A stretch of 64,000 bases of DNA, from NCBI GenBank assembly GCA_963662175.1, contig OY759224.1, positions 20,283,489 to 20,347,488 of the forward strand, read 5' to 3'. Positions 40,096 through 50,789 of the stretch are shown here, piece after piece (position 1 is the stretch's first letter; every line of letters starts with the position of its first letter). The notes below the pieces were generated by a model. It saw only the letters and a program-made list of their open reading frames with translations. It had not been told where the DNA came from and did no database searches. The position numbers and the translations under genes are program-made. This DNA comes from Aradus depressus (Eukaryota; Arthropoda; Insecta; Hemiptera; Aradidae).

Positions 40096-43000
40096 TTAGT
40101 AGGCTTTCTTGATTCTCCGCCAGGAGGAGACGAACCGACCAAAAGCCAGGTAGCCAGCCTCTGTCATCAGTCCCGGCAGGTCCAGTCCCAGGTACGATCC
40201 TGTCTTGCGAATCAGCGCCGCCCTGGGCACGTCGTATAGCGGGCATTCGAGAACTACGTGTTCCGCAGTCTCGACGCCGCCACACGAGCAGGCTGGGCTG
40301 TTCTTCTTCTTAAAGAAGAAGAGCTTGGCGCTGAAGTCGCCGTGACCTGATAGCATCTGTGACGTCCAATGGTCTGGTTGTACCCATGGAGAGTCAAGGC
40401 GCGTCTGGACGTCTGGGAAATAGGTGAAGGTTGTACGGCCATCTGTCGATTGCGCCCAACGCTGTTGCCATCTTTCTACGATCCATTCCTGGACAATGCC
40501 CCTCAGGCGATCTGGTCTCGCCCGTCCTTGCATCTCCCTTTCCAGGGCTTGACGCAAGGCCATGTCCGTGTCTGCCTCTATTGGTAAGCCGCGTCTACAG
40601 AAGTACGAGGCGACGGCCCCATCCAAGACAAGGTCTATGGGTGGGGCCCCCGCCAGCACCTGCAGCGCAGCCGTGGAGACTGTACGGTAGGCTTTGGTAA
40701 TCCTGAGGAGGGCTGCTCTTTGAGCTTGAAGTAGCAACGTACGCCGTCGCTTGGTGGGGTGAACCCACCATCCGGCAGCGGCGTACCTTGCTACTGCCTC
40801 GAAAACCCCGGTGTAAATAGTTTTACACGCGGAGTAGCCGAGACCCCACGTCGCTCGGGCTAGGTAGCTCAGAGCGTTAAAGGTAGCTGTTGTCCTATCC
40901 TTGATGGCAACAGCGTGGGGCGTGACGTTGAATCCCGGCCCAATCCCCACACCCAGGTACGTGATCACGGCCGGAAATTCAACGCGTCGGTCGTGTACTG
41001 CAAGAACCAGGGGGTGACGGGCGTCAGTTTTTCCTCTCATCAGCATAGCCGCTGTCTTGCTGGGAGAGAGGGTTAACTTGTTCAGTCGGCACCAAGTGTC
41101 AGTAGAGTCGATCGCGGCTTGGGCTCGGGCAGTCAGAGTGGCACGACTATCAGCGTGCACCGTGACCACTAGGTCGTCAACATAGGCTATTGCCCTGTGT
41201 CCACGAGTCTCGAGGTCACGAAGCAGTCCATCAAAGAGTATGTTCCAGAGTGTTGGTCCGAGGACCGAGCCCTGGGGACACCCTCTGGTGATGTTCACTG
41301 TAGTGCTGGTGAATTGCTGTCTCACCGTCGCAGAGCGCTCGCTGAGGAAGCTGGAGATGAGCCCGAATAGGTTCCTAGGTATTCCCACAGACCGTAGTCG
41401 CAAGAGAATGGCAGGCCACCAGGCGCAGTCGAAGGCCGCGGCTACATCGAAGAAGATGCAGAGAGAGTATTTCCCTCTGACCTCCTCGACATCCGCCCTT
41501 AGCATTCTCAACGCATCCTCAGTGGATCTGCCCCTCATGCATCCGAATTGTCTGTGCGAAACAAAGGCCTGTACCCGGGCCCGAATTCCCGACAGGATCA
41601 GAGTCTCCAACACCTTGCCGGAGACTGGGAGTAGGCTGATCGGTCTGTAGCTACCCGCCAAGGAGAGGTCCCTGTCCCCAGGCTTGACAAACGTGCACAC
41701 AAGTGCCTGTTTCCAAGCACTCGGGAAGTGGTATGTCCTTAGGCAGGAGTTGACCAGATGAAGGAGATCCGCCTTTATGGCCGGGAATGCCTTCTTGATC
41801 ATGGCGGCATCTATGAGATCTATCCCAGGGGCGCCGCCATTCCTCTGCCTCCCTACCGCCAAGCTTAGATCTAATTCATCCCAGTCCGGGGCGTCCTCTG
41901 TATCCGGCAAGGCACGGGCAGTCTCTCTTATAATTACCTGGGCGGGGGTATCCTCCATCGGGTCGTCCGCCGGAAAGGCCACCCCCAAGTACATCCTTCC
42001 TGCCTCCTCCAGGGACAAGGCGTAAACGTCCCCGTCCCTGATGGAGGCCACCGGGGCGACCGGCCTCAGCCTCCCGGTGGCGACTCGGTAAGGGATCCCC
42101 CACGGGTTTCTGACACTCTCCTCCTCTATGAAATTCCTCCAACTTACCTTCTTCGCAGTGGCGATGCTTCGGTTGTAGGCATTATTCAGTTGTCGGTACT
42201 CTTCCCGTCTTAACATCTTCAGAAGCGGGTTCCCGCACCGTTGGTACCTACGCCTGGCGCGGTATACAACCTTCTTAGCGAGGGTAAGCTCCTCACTCCA
42301 CCAGGGAACCTTTTTGAGCCTGTTTACCTTCCTGGGGATGGTTTCGTCGGCAGCTCGGAGTAATATGCTACCGAGCTGTGCAACTCCCTCCTCGATCTGG
42401 TCAACAGGATCAAAGCTCCCGAGGCCTTCCCAATCCTCGTCGCAGGAGTAGGTAGCAACGGCGGTCACAAAGGCGTCCGAGATGGCCTTGCGTGTGGCAA
42501 AGCGCGGGTCTCTAGGCCTGACCGCTGGAAGACCCGGGTCAAAGAGCTGAACATCTATGACGCAATGGTCGCTAGATGTGACTTCTCTGACACGCCATCC
42601 TCCCACGGCCTGGCCTAGTCCGCCGGACACAAGTGTGACATCTATATGGGATTCTCCCATTGCACCACGAAATGTGGGCGGGGAGTCCGGGTCGTTGACA
42701 ATGCGAAGATCATGGCGGGCTATCACATCCTGTAACCTGCCACCCCGGCGATCGGTGCGAGCCGATCCCCAGGCGACTGACCAGGAGTTAACATCCGCCA
42801 AGATGATCACGTTGCCCCCCTCGAGTTCATCAAGTATATGATCCAAGTGGCCTAATTGTCGTTCTATGTCCTCAGAAGGCGGAAAGTACCCGCTGATGAC
42901 ATAGCAGCTCACGTTTGCATGCCTGACACAGGCCACCACCATATGGCTGGTGGACAGATGGTGGAGTGCCATCACGTCCACCTGGGGGTCAGTCACAACC

Positions 43001-43218
43001 AGTGCGGCCATAGGCCGCTGGTTGTCCCTTGCCCCCACCATGATCCTGTGGCCGGTGCCTAGGCCAGCCACGGAGCCTCTAACGCAATACGGCTCCTGGA
43101 GAGCAAGAATCTGGATGTTCTCCTGGGATACCATGTGCCGTACTTCCGCAGCCACGACTCTGCGCCTATTCATGTTGTGTTGCCACACATGAAGACCGTC
43201 CCGCTGCCTACCGGCCAT
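40096..43218 (-). CDS. ORF2: APE endonuclease / reverse transcriptase
   Basis: About 1,040 residues from the ATG at 43,218, which overlaps the ORF1 stop (ATGGCCGGTAG); the frame is open a few codons further upstream. The N-terminal 230 residues are an AP-type endonuclease: QHNMNR near 15, LQEPY near 40, DVNSW..AWGS near 150, SDH near 215. Reverse transcriptase spans about 460-740: AGSYRPISLLPVSGKVLE, FGCMRGRSTEDA, FDVAAAFD near 590, PQGSVLGPTLWNILFD and the catalytic YVDD near 680. Near 975 is the Cys/His motif CSCGGVETAEHVVLEC. No stop interrupts it and all catalytic residues seen are present, so it could be active. It would nick the target and prime reverse transcription there. No RNase H domain evident. 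R1 clade by overall pattern. Confidence 0.95.
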   Translation of the reverse strand: MAGRQRDGLHVWQHNMNRRRVVAAEVRHMVSQENIQILALQEPYCVRGSVAGLGTGHRIMVGARDNQRPMAALVVTDPQVDVMALHHLSTSHMVVACVRHANVSCYVISGYFPPSEDIERQLGHLDHILDELEGGNVIILADVNSWSVAWGSARTDRRGGRLQDVIARHDLRIVNDPDSPPTFRGAMGESHIDVTLVSGGLGQAVGGWRVREVTSSDHCVIDVQLFDPGLPAVRPRDPRFATRKAISDAFVTAVATYSCDEDWEGLGSFDPVDQIEEGVAQLGSILLRAADETIPRKVNRLKKVPWWSEELTLAKKVVYRARRRYQRCGNPLLKMLRREEYRQLNNAYNRSIATAKKVSWRNFIEEESVRNPWGIPYRVATGRLRPVAPVASIRDGDVYALSLEEAGRMYLGVAFPADDPMEDTPAQVIIRETARALPDTEDAPDWDELDLSLAVGRQRNGGAPGIDLIDAAMIKKAFPAIKADLLHLVNSCLRTYHFPSAWKQALVCTFVKPGDRDLSLAGSYRPISLLPVSGKVLETLILSGIRARVQAFVSHRQFGCMRGRSTEDALRMLRADVEEVRGKYSLCIFFDVAAAFDCAWWPAILLRLRSVGIPRNLFGLISSFLSERSATVRQQFTSTTVNITRGCPQGSVLGPTLWNILFDGLLRDLETRGHRAIAYVDDLVVTVHADSRATLTARAQAAIDSTDTWCRLNKLTLSPSKTAAMLMRGKTDARHPLVLAVHDRRVEFPAVITYLGVGIGPGFNVTPHAVAIKDRTTATFNALSYLARATWGLGYSACKTIYTGVFEAVARYAAAGWWVHPTKRRRTLLLQAQRAALLRITKAYRTVSTAALQVLAGAPPIDLVLDGAVASYFCRRGLPIEADTDMALRQALEREMQGRARPDRLRGIVQEWIVERWQQRWAQSTDGRTTFTYFPDVQTRLDSPWVQPDHWTSQMLSGHGDFSAKLFFFKKKNSPACSCGGVETAEHVVLECPLYDVPRAALIRKTGSYLGLDLPGLMTEAGYLAFGRFVSSWRRIKKAY

Positions 43219-44230
43219 AGTCCGTGCGAGCAACCAGGGCCTCTATCGCCCGGATATATGTCGGGCAAGTATCACTGTTTGCACTGTGATTTGCGGCGGA
43301 CTTTCCTGTGCTGCAATTGCAACATTTCGGCGGCTTAGTTTTTCTATTCGGGCACGCGGTGTCGCTGTGGTTCTCCACTGAACACCACGCGCACCTCTCC
43401 TTCGCCTTGCAGTATTTGGCGATGTGACCGAAGCCTTGGCACTTATTGCACCGTGTGACATCCAAACAGTCCCTGACTCTACATGGATACCACTTACCTA
43501 GTGTGATGGTCCCTGCAGAGACGAGCTCTCTCCGCACGTCAGACGGGGCTTCTGCTACCCAGTTTGTGATCGGGCCGCCCTTTGGGGGGCCTTTCCTATA
43601 AACTGGGGTGACCCCCTTGTACAGTGGGTTCACAGTTTGGAGCCTCCTAGAGAGGTCCTCCCCCGACCAGCTGGCAGGGACGTCGAAAAGGACGACCCTG
43701 GGTCTTCTTCTGTTGAGTGCCTCGGCCCGCAGGCCCGCTGCCTGAAGGGCCGGAGCGCCCAACAGGGACTCCAGCTCGGCCGGGGTGGACACCTGTAGGA
43801 GAAGCCCCCCTCTCCTGGCGGGTTTGGCAGAAGTCACCGTGATCCCGAGGTCACTAGGGTCCACCTGCTCCAGGGCCGCCTCCAACCTCCTGCCGTCATT
43901 CTCCTGCTGAAAGTTGACGACAGCCCTGTAGCTGGCGGCTGGGCGGACCCTTCCCTCGGCTGTCAGCTCCTTCATCAGCCGGCTGACGACGTCCGCTTTC
44001 GTCCTCTGGGGGGGCGCCGTCCTGGGTAGGGGCTGCGGGGCTGCAGGTAGAGTTGCTGGAGTCGACCTCTTCTGCCGCTTCCTCTTCGTCACAGTGGTCC
44101 AGGCCGTTGCCATCGGATACTCGGCGTCGGTGAGGGGTGGAGGGGGCGAGAGAGGGAGGGGGACTCCGTCCATCTTCATCCTTCGGCTGCCCACGGAGGG
44201 GGTGGTGGGGGCCTTGGAGGGGTGGGCCAC
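43208..44230 (-). pseudogene. ORF1, C-terminal part (CCHC)
   Basis: Gag-like RNA-binding protein of the R1-like element. The open frame (about 340 codons) has no ATG at its left end and continues the product started at 44,904 in another frame. Three zinc knuckles lie near its C-terminus: CNKCQGFGHIAKYC, CAWCSVENHSDTAC and CCNCSTGKSAANHSANSDTC. Pro/Thr-rich and basic regions precede them. The stop overlaps the ORF2 start. Called broken because of the frame change. Confidence 0.85.
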
Positions 44231-44904
44231 GGTCCTCGGCCCGCCCGCTCCTGTACTAGGTGTAGGGGGGGGGGAGGGGCGGTAGCTTCCGCTCTCGAAA
44301 CTGTGTCTGAGGCGGATGTGTTAGAGGCTTGTGGAGAAGAGCGTCCATCTGGGCCTCGCGGTGTCTGCGACGCTCTGGGCCAATTAGCTTCACCCAATTT
44401 CTTGACCAAGGCATCCGCTATGTCATCGGGACTCAGCTTCTTTATGATGGCATGGGCGGTGGACTCTCTGGCTTCGGCAACGGCACATCTGCCTGTTACC
44501 TCGGCCAACAATTCTTGAAGTCGCCGCACTGCGTTGGTAATAGTTGCTTGAGCGGCCTTGGCCACCTTGGCCTGTAGAAGCGCCGAAACTACTATTTGGT
44601 GCAAGTTGTGAGCCTCCGCTGTGGGCGTGGAGGGAGGGTCGTCTGAATCGGTTCCGGGTGAAAGCCTCGCCCGTTTCTTGCCTGATTTTATTGATTTCTG
44701 TTCTGTTTTGATCTCGGGAGTGCGGGCTGTGAGCAGCGGGTTGGACCTCGTTGAGCTCCCTCCCCCGTTGTTTCTTATCTCGGGGAGGCTGTGCCTTCTG
44801 TCCAACGAAAGGGGGACACTGGTTAATGTCGGGGTAAGGGTCTCAGGCTGGGCCACTCCAGGTACGAGAGAGGACGGCCCTGCGAGATCACGCAGGCGAG
44901 TCAT
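44176..44904 (-). pseudogene. ORF1, N-terminal part (frameshifted)
   Basis: Starts at an ATG (44,904) with MTRLRDLAGPSSLVPGV; 242 codons, with an Ala-rich helical stretch and a Pro-rich end. It overlaps the CCHC part in another frame. A run of ten C on the coding strand (44,265-44,274) is the likeliest place for the one-base indel; it could be a real mutation or a sequencing error. Confidence 0.8.
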
Positions 44905-45087
44905 TTTTATTCTTTATTTACATAACTTGGTTGAACTAATCACAGTGATCACTTATAGAATATAATTTCAAGTTGATAAAAAAAAAAAATAAATAACGTT
45001 TACTAATGCTAAATGAAAAGTTTTTTTTTTTTTTTGAAAAAGGTTAGATTATTAATTTTTCTAATTGTGACACCACCAAGCTCCACC
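44905..45087 (-). other. 5' UTR of the R1-like element
   Basis: From GGTGGAGCTTGGTGGTGTCA on the minus strand to the ORF1 ATG, with two A/T runs. An internal promoter is expected for this class but no motif is identifiable. Confidence 0.7.
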
Positions 45088-45101
45088 TCTGTGAACACGA
45101 T

Positions 45102-45175
45102 AACTATATTAACACGAAATTTTATATGTGAATCCATAACAATCGAGAGAATTTAGGAGCCTCAAAAAAAAAAAA
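45102..45175 (+). repeat. Repeat X, right part
   Basis: AACTATATTAACACGAAATTT, TATATGTGAATCCATAAC continues the copy interrupted at 39,888. Confidence 0.75.
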
Positions 45176-45518
45176 AAATTCTGGGACCGAGGTCCCCTAA
45201 GAATAAATAATGACAGTCACTGGACAGAGCAACAAATAAAATGAAATATCAGTAATGAGATAAAGATGCTACAGTGGATAAAACCAAGAGCAAAATAAAT
45301 AAAACTAAATAAGAAAATACCATTAAATAAAAATAAATACAGATATTGATGATAAAATTAAAAAATAAATAAATAAACTAAAAAAATAATAGTAAAAAAG
45401 GAGTTTAATTAACAGATTCATTAAGAAGAAATCAAGATAAGATAAATGTGTCTAAATAAATATGTAGAAGATAAAATAAAATAAAAAGAAAAAACAAATA
45501 TGTACCTACTATATAAAA
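45176..45518. other. A-rich stretch, no gene seen
   Basis: Low-complexity AAATAAA-type sequence. Confidence 0.6.
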
Positions 45519-45866
45519 GGGCGCCGGTAGCTCAGTGGTCTGCGTGCTTGCCTTCTGAGCTCAAGAACGTGGGTTCGAAACCCGACCGAGACCCTTAGTT
45601 TATTTTATCTGGGAGGTAAAATAAACTTAAGCACGCCGTCCTTCGGATGGGACGTTAAGCGATGGTCCCAAGCCTGTACGATGTCAGGTACTCGTTAAAG
45701 ACCCCTACCCTAGGTCAATAAAAAATTTAGGGTAGGCAAAATTTAGGACTCCCATAGTAGAGTCGGGCTCATGTCCACCAGAGTGACGAAAGAGCACTCT
45801 GGTAGTAGGCGATATGACCTCGTAGTTAAAGCCTGGGCATGAGTCATAAAACCTAACCTAACCTAA
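45519..45866 (+). mobile_element. SINE-A copy, full length
   Basis: GGGCGCCGGTAGCTCAGTGG head, GGGTTCGAAACCC, complete body, tail CCTAACCTAACCTAA. Close to consensus. No clear target duplication was found. Confidence 0.95.
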
Positions 45867-46127
45867 AAATCAATATTATGGAGGAGGAAATCTAGCCCAG
45901 GCTTGCTATAAAATTAATTAAAGAAAAACTAATGGAAAAAATAAATATATAAATAAAATAAAAGGATGAAGATGAAAAGATAAATAAGAAAAATACAAAG
46001 TAACAAGAAATTGGTGTTGAGGAGAGGGAAAGTATGGAGGAAGGGGAATAAACCAACCAATCCCTTCAGTGGCGTATATACGGGGGGGGGGGAGGGGGGC
46101 CCAAGGGGCCCGGCCCCCCCCCCCCGA

Positions 46128-46568
46128 AATAAAAAAAATATTAATATAAAAGTTAAAAAAAAAATAAAAAAAATATTAATATAAAAGTTAAAAAAAAAAT
46201 AAAAAAATATTAATATAAAAGTTAAAAAAAAAATAAAAAAATATTAATATAAAAGTTAAAAAAAAATAAAAAAATATTAATATAAAAGTTAAAAAAAAAA
46301 TAAAAAAATATTAATATAAAAGTTAAAAAAAAATAAAAAAATATTAATATAAAAGTTAAAAAAAAATAAAAAAATATTAATATAAAAGTTAAAAAAAAAT
46401 AAAAAAATATTAATATAAAAGTTAAAAAAAAATAAAAAAATATTAATATAAAAGTTAAAAAAAAAATAAAAAAATATTATTATAAAAGTTAAAAAAAAAA
46501 TAAAAAAATATTAATATAAAAGTTAAAAAAAAATAAAAAAATATTAATATAAAAGTTAAAAAAAAATA
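46128..46568. repeat. 33-bp AT minisatellite inside the hAT element
   Basis: About 13 copies of a unit containing ATATTAATATAAAAGTTAAA plus A-runs, 32-35 bp each. Confidence 0.95.
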
Positions 46569-46669
46569 TATAGTTGTTGGATATTCTGGTTACTTTGATA
46601 TAAAAGTAAAAAAAAGAAATAAAAAGTATATAGTAGTTTTGATGTTATTATAGAGTAGTTTTTGAAAGT

Positions 46670-46780
46670 AGGCTCAATGGTCTAGCGTTACTATCAATCC
46701 ATCGAGATGTGAAAATAGGCGATGAAGACGTTCTGGATAAGTTTGCAAGTGTGCCAAGAAACCTGGACTTTGTTTTGTAA
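46670..46780 (+). pseudogene. hAT transposase C-terminal fragment
   Basis: 37 codons ending at TAA: RLNGLALLSIHRDVKI, then GDEDVLDKFA...NLDFVL. The LALLSIHRD motif is the typical end of the hAT dimerisation domain. The rest of the gene, including the catalytic domain, has been replaced by the tandem array. Confidence 0.85.
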
Positions 46781-47289
46781 AGAAAACAAGCTAAATGAAA
46801 CCATTTTTTTAATTTGATATATTCACTTATTTTTTTTATAACTCAAAAATATTATACCTAATTCAAAATATTATAATTATATATTGACTTTTGTCTGTCG
46901 TAAAAACTTACTTTATTTCTTAACCCCCATAAAAACAGTTCTTTGGTCTTTATCAAATACTTACAATTATCTACATAACTGATATACTTAGCTAGTTTAT
47001 TTTTTAAAAAAGCTTCAAATTAAATTAAAAAAGTTAAAAACAAAACCAATAAAATTTAATTTTCCTGGTACAAGTCCCTCTGGGGCCGCCAATCCTGCTA
47101 CCCATGTTACCTCTGGTAATACAAGGTCATACTTTTTTTTTCCCCTTATAAAATCGGCCTGGTGGCCCCCCCCCCCCCCCCCCCCCGAAATATTTTCCTA
47201 TATACGCCACTGAATCCCTTTGGTTGGTTTATTTAGGGCGAACAACTGCTTTGGTTATTATCGCCCTAGGAGCCCTTTTTTTTTTTTTT

Positions 47290-47400
47290 TTTTTTTATCA
47301 AGATGTCGGAAAACATAGAAATTCCGGTGAAAATACAATTTCGATTTTTGACAGATTATATAACTTCCCCTATACCCTGTAGTTTGGGGGATGTAATATC
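47290..47400 (-). repeat. Repeat X copy, minus strand
   Basis: Minus-strand CAGGGTATAGGGGAAGTTATATAATCTGTC followed by AAAATCGAAATTG...GGAATTTCTATGTTTTCC, ending at a T-run on the plus strand. Confidence 0.65.
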
Positions 47401-47924
47401 TGATCTGGACAACACAAAACATTCCATTCATCTGAGGAATGATACAAGCACAGCACCACTCAGAAAAGTGGAAACCCAAAAATATAACAGCAATTGTAGA
47501 GAGAATGTGGGAACAATGGGAGTTGTCAAACAAGGGGACATTGTCCACAGGGATGATTGTTTTGATCATTGTTGGTCATTGTTCCGGGTACCGAAGGAAA
47601 GTGGCCACCACTGATCACCAACTACCACAAGGGTATTGATATCGTCGCTCCTCTCATAAAATACATTTTAGTTTTCGACAATTTCAAGAAGTGGGCGAAT
47701 ATTTTTTGCCATTTATTTTGATGTAGTGAAAAGATTAAAATAATTTAAAAAAAAAGAAGTGCTATCCATAGTACGAAATATTTTGTTACATTTTCGCATT
47801 CCCGAACTTATTGATTTTTAGTCAAAGAGAAAGAGGAGATTATGTGAGGCTTATCACAGAGCTAATAACTGCCGATGTGATGAATTTATAGACACAAAAT
47901 TTAATATGAAAATACAAAAGCTAC
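47401..47924. other. Unannotated stretch
   Basis: No gene recognised. 47,800-47,925 contains blocks like the 3' part of Repeat X (TTGATTTTTAGTCAAAGAG, AATAACTGCCGATGTGATG). Confidence 0.5.
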
Positions 47925-48880
47925 ACTAACTTGCGCTTTGCGGATGATATTGTTCTAGTTGGAAAGTCAAGCGAAGAACTAGAAACAATGATATCGCAGC
48001 TAACCACCACCAGCAGGAAAGTAGGACTGACGCTAAACCCGGAAAAGACAAAAGTTATGACCAATTCAAGAAGAGAATGCATCATAGTTCACAAAGAAGA
48101 GATAGAGTATGTGGACGAATACCGGTACCTGGGGCAAACATTAACTTTCCAAGCACGAACAGAGAAAGAGGTGAACTGCAGAATTAGAGCAGGATGGAGA
48201 AAATACTGGTCTCTGAAAAAAATACTTAAGGGCGAAATTGCAGTCGACCTGAAAGCCAAAATCCTGATGAGCTGCGTCTATCCATCCATCCTATACGGTG
48301 CACAGACCTGGTCGCTGACACAAAAGCTGGATCGTCGTCTGGAAGTAAACCAACTTAGGATGATGAGGAGCATGCTTGGAATAAAGATAAGTGACAGGAT
48401 AAGAAACAGCGAGGTTCTACGGAAGGTGAGGCTAAGAAGCCTCCAGAAGGAAGCACACTTGATGAAGTGGAGATGGGCCGGGCATGTGACAAGGATGGAT
48501 CCTGGACGATGGGCTAAAGTCTGCACGGAGTGGATTCCTAGAGACAGAAGAAGAGGCAAAGGAAGACCAGGATTGCGGTGGAGGGACGAGATAGTGGAGA
48601 GAATAGGGGATGGATGGTGCACAGTGGCCAGCAACAGTTACAGCACTATTTAAGAAATAACCCTCATTTTACTTTTTGCTTTTGCTTTGTTTTATTTTTA
48701 TTTTATTTTAATCAAGAAGTAACAGTTATACTTAAGAAATAATTTAATTTAATTTTGGAACATTCGTTAATTTCTTTTCTGATTTCTTCTGTTGAAAGAG
48801 CACTAGACTCAAAACCTCCAAAAGGAGAGGCATTTGTTCTAAAAGAATGTCAATAAAGTTATTTTATTTATTTTTTTAAT
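47925..48880 (+). mobile_element. RTE-type non-LTR remnant, 5' truncated
   Basis: The last part of an ORF2 plus a 3' UTR with AATAAAG near 48,852. Truncated at the polymerase active site. No target duplication was identified. Confidence 0.8.
47931..48653 (+). pseudogene. RTE-like reverse transcriptase C-terminal fragment
   Basis: Open for 240 codons to TAA with no true ATG start. It begins with the catalytic FADD box (LRFADDIVLVGKS), then LTLNPEKTKVM, YRYLGQTLT, LKAKILMSCVYPSILYGAQT, MKWRWAGHVTRMDPGRW and GKGRPGLRWRDEI. This order is typical of the thumb and C-terminal region of RTE-clade proteins. Unbroken, so the truncation is fairly recent. The endonuclease and most of the polymerase are missing. 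Confidence 0.85.
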
Positions 48881-49339
48881 ACAAAATCCAGTATGTTAGT
48901 CAAATATTGACTTTTGATCGGGTGATTCACCGATGACTATTTTCTATTTTGAGAAATTTTATGATAAGGGTTTAGAGAGTGTTCTGAGTTCTCTCTCAAT
49001 CATGAGTTTCTTGAACTGATGTATCCATGAAGGTTGGATCCTCAAAGCATCATCCTATTTTGGGGACTAAGACGGATTACTTGATTAAAGAGATTCCCAT
49101 CCTGAAGAGATGTAGAGACCGGGGATTTATCAAGGACTTATCCTTAAGGATAAGATCCTTTGGGATCATACATCTTACAGGATTAGGAGAGAGGGTCAAG
49201 AAAGTTTTACATGTTATCATGCATCTGAAAAGGATATTTGGTCAGGCCTCCTCCATCTTTCACTCTTTCCAAACATTCACAATCTCCTAAAATCCTCCTA
49301 AGTTTTCCAAATGCCTCGACTTGTTCATCGTCCAAAGGA
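48881..49339. other. Unannotated stretch
   Basis: An 87-codon open frame at 49,027-49,290 (MKVGSSKHHPILGTKTD...) matches nothing I recognise and is not called. Confidence 0.4.
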
Positions 49340-49458
49340 AGTTATGTCCTTGGTAAAAAAATTGATACCGAATTTTGAACGGAATTTCATGTTTTCCGAC
49401 CTCCTGAATCCAATAGTAAAAAAAAAATGTCTATTTGAGTCTGTAAACACACGGTTTT
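49340..49458 (+). repeat. Repeat X copy, left part
   Basis: GGAAGTTATGTCCTTGG, GGAATTTCATGTTTTCCGACC, GAGTCTGTAAACACACGG. Interrupted by the next element. Confidence 0.65.
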
Positions 49459-49467
49459 GAATTTAAA

Positions 49468-50038
49468 GCCCACTGTGCCGGGTACGTCGGGTGGAGGAGA
49501 ACATGACGCACATTGTACTTACATGTACCAAATATACCCAGAGAGAACTTATGTTCACTGAACTGTATAAGCTAACCCAAGCCCCCTTTAACTATCCCCA
49601 GCTTTTAGTAACCCGTAACATTTTTATTTACCAATCCATTTACCGATTTATAATGAAAATTCAAAATCAGCCCTAGATTCTTTAGGTAGGTTCCGGTGGG
49701 GGGCCTGGGCTTGGGGTTGCTGGCTTGGCTGGGGGTCTGTGGGGGGCACTGGTCTATAGACCCAGGAGCTCCGAAGGTCTGGACGGCCGGCACTACATGC
49801 AGACCTTCCTTCAGGAACCTCCACTCCAGTCACTGGTCGGCGCTATGTATATTGTTTTGGGTGATGTGGTCCGGCGGTGCCTCCGGCTGTCCCCCGGCTT
49901 GGCTGAGGCCGCTTGCTTGGGCTCTCTGTCTGGGCTACTCCCTCCAGTACCCCGTCTTTGGCAGAATTATAGTGTAGTTTTAAGAATATAAATAGCTAGT
50001 GTGGTGTCTGCCGAGGCCAAAAAAGGAAAAAAAAAAAC
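49468..50038 (+). mobile_element. 5'-truncated non-LTR element with target duplication
   Basis: GAATTTAAA occurs at both borders (49,459-49,467 and 50,039-50,047), and the right end has an A-rich tail. The first 200 bases encode the ORF2 end (ENMTHIVLTCTKYTQRELMF, LLVTRN, ending QNQP then stop), the H...C part of the C-terminal zinc motif. The 3' UTR is GC-rich (GGTGGGGGGCCTGGGCTTGG). Confidence 0.75.
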
Positions 50039-50047
50039 GAATTTAAA

Positions 50048-50735
50048 TATAAAATTACATATTGATACTTTTATTACATCGGCAGTTATTAGAGTTTTGA
50101 GTTAAACCTGTCTTATAATCTCCCCCTGTTTTGGTAGATTTGCCTGAAAATCAACAGATGTTGTCTTTTTGGGATTTTTGACACATTATCATGTTCACAG
50201 ACACACAGAATTTTGGATTCTGGAAGCCGGAAAACATAAAATTCCGCTCAAAACTCTGCATCAAAGTTTTATACCTGTATACTTCATATAGGTGAAGTAA
50301 AAAATATATATATATATGAAAAAAGAGTCTGTAACTGAGTAGATAAGTTTGAAGTTTTTATACTTAAAATATATTATACTTGCTATTACAAAAAGTGTGT
50401 CTTACAAGTGGTTTGGTTCAAGTTGGGTGGTTAAGAATGGTCCTTGGCTAAGAAGTTTAACCTGTGTGGGTAGGTCACACGAGAGAAGTTGAGAGAAAGA
50501 CCTCTTGAGGTGGAACCTGGCTGGGGAGACCTGGTTTCATGCTCCGACTATTTTCAGAATTAGACTCACGCAAAACTGAGCTCATTATAAGTTAATTTCT
50601 TTCCAAGGGCTTGGAGAAGGTAATGTCTCGAGAATTCAACTTCGTCTTTACTTCCAAAACTAAAATATCTTTCTGTCTTGGCGAATTTCAGATGGATTGC
50701 AAGATGCAGGTTGTTGCAACTGTTTCAGATGAGGG
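50048..50735. other. Unannotated stretch with Repeat X pieces
   Basis: 50,048-50,310 holds more Repeat X-like blocks on both strands (ACATCGGCAGTTATTAGAG; inverted ...CCGGAAAACATAAAATTCC). The rest is not recognised. A bare SINE-A head (GAGGGCGCCGGTAGCTGAAAG) lies at 50,733-50,753. Confidence 0.5.
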
Positions 50736-50789
50736 CGCCGGTAGCTGAAAGGTTTTATACTCTTATCATATTGTATTCTTTATTTTTAC

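Larger units (their letters stand above)
39889..45087 (-). mobile_element. Full-length R1-clade non-LTR retrotransposon
   Basis: 5.2-kb element on the minus strand, bordered by a perfect 14-bp target duplication TCTGTGAACACGAT (39,875-39,888 and 45,088-45,101). A long poly(A), seen as T-run 39,889-39,926, marks the 3' end. It has a 5' UTR of about 180 bp, ORF1 with three CCHC knuckles, ORF2 with endonuclease and reverse transcriptase overlapping ORF1 by 11 nt, and a 3' UTR. It inserted into a Repeat X copy, not rDNA or telomeric repeats, so no rDNA-type site preference is visible here. GC content is much higher than that of the flanks. Confidence 0.95.
46067..47212 (+). mobile_element. hAT transposon, internally deleted and expanded
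   Basis: The termini CAGTGGCGTATATAC and inverted CAGTGGCGTATATAGG are flanked by the 8-bp duplication AATCCCTT (46,059-46,066 and 47,213-47,220), diagnostic of hAT. Next to each terminus is a long G or C run. Inside are a 33-bp tandem array and the last codons of a transposase. The CAGTGGCG terminus fits the Tip100/ZMYM-like hAT groups. Confidence 0.9.

Noticed and set aside
40254..43461. Additional genes on the plus strand and other frames across the R1-like element
   Set aside because: They lie opposite ORF1/ORF2 in GC-rich DNA and have no independent motif; they are shadow frames.
49696..49991. Small GC-rich frames at 49.7-50.0 kb
   Set aside because: They lie in the 3' UTR of a truncated non-LTR element defined by its target duplication and A-tail.
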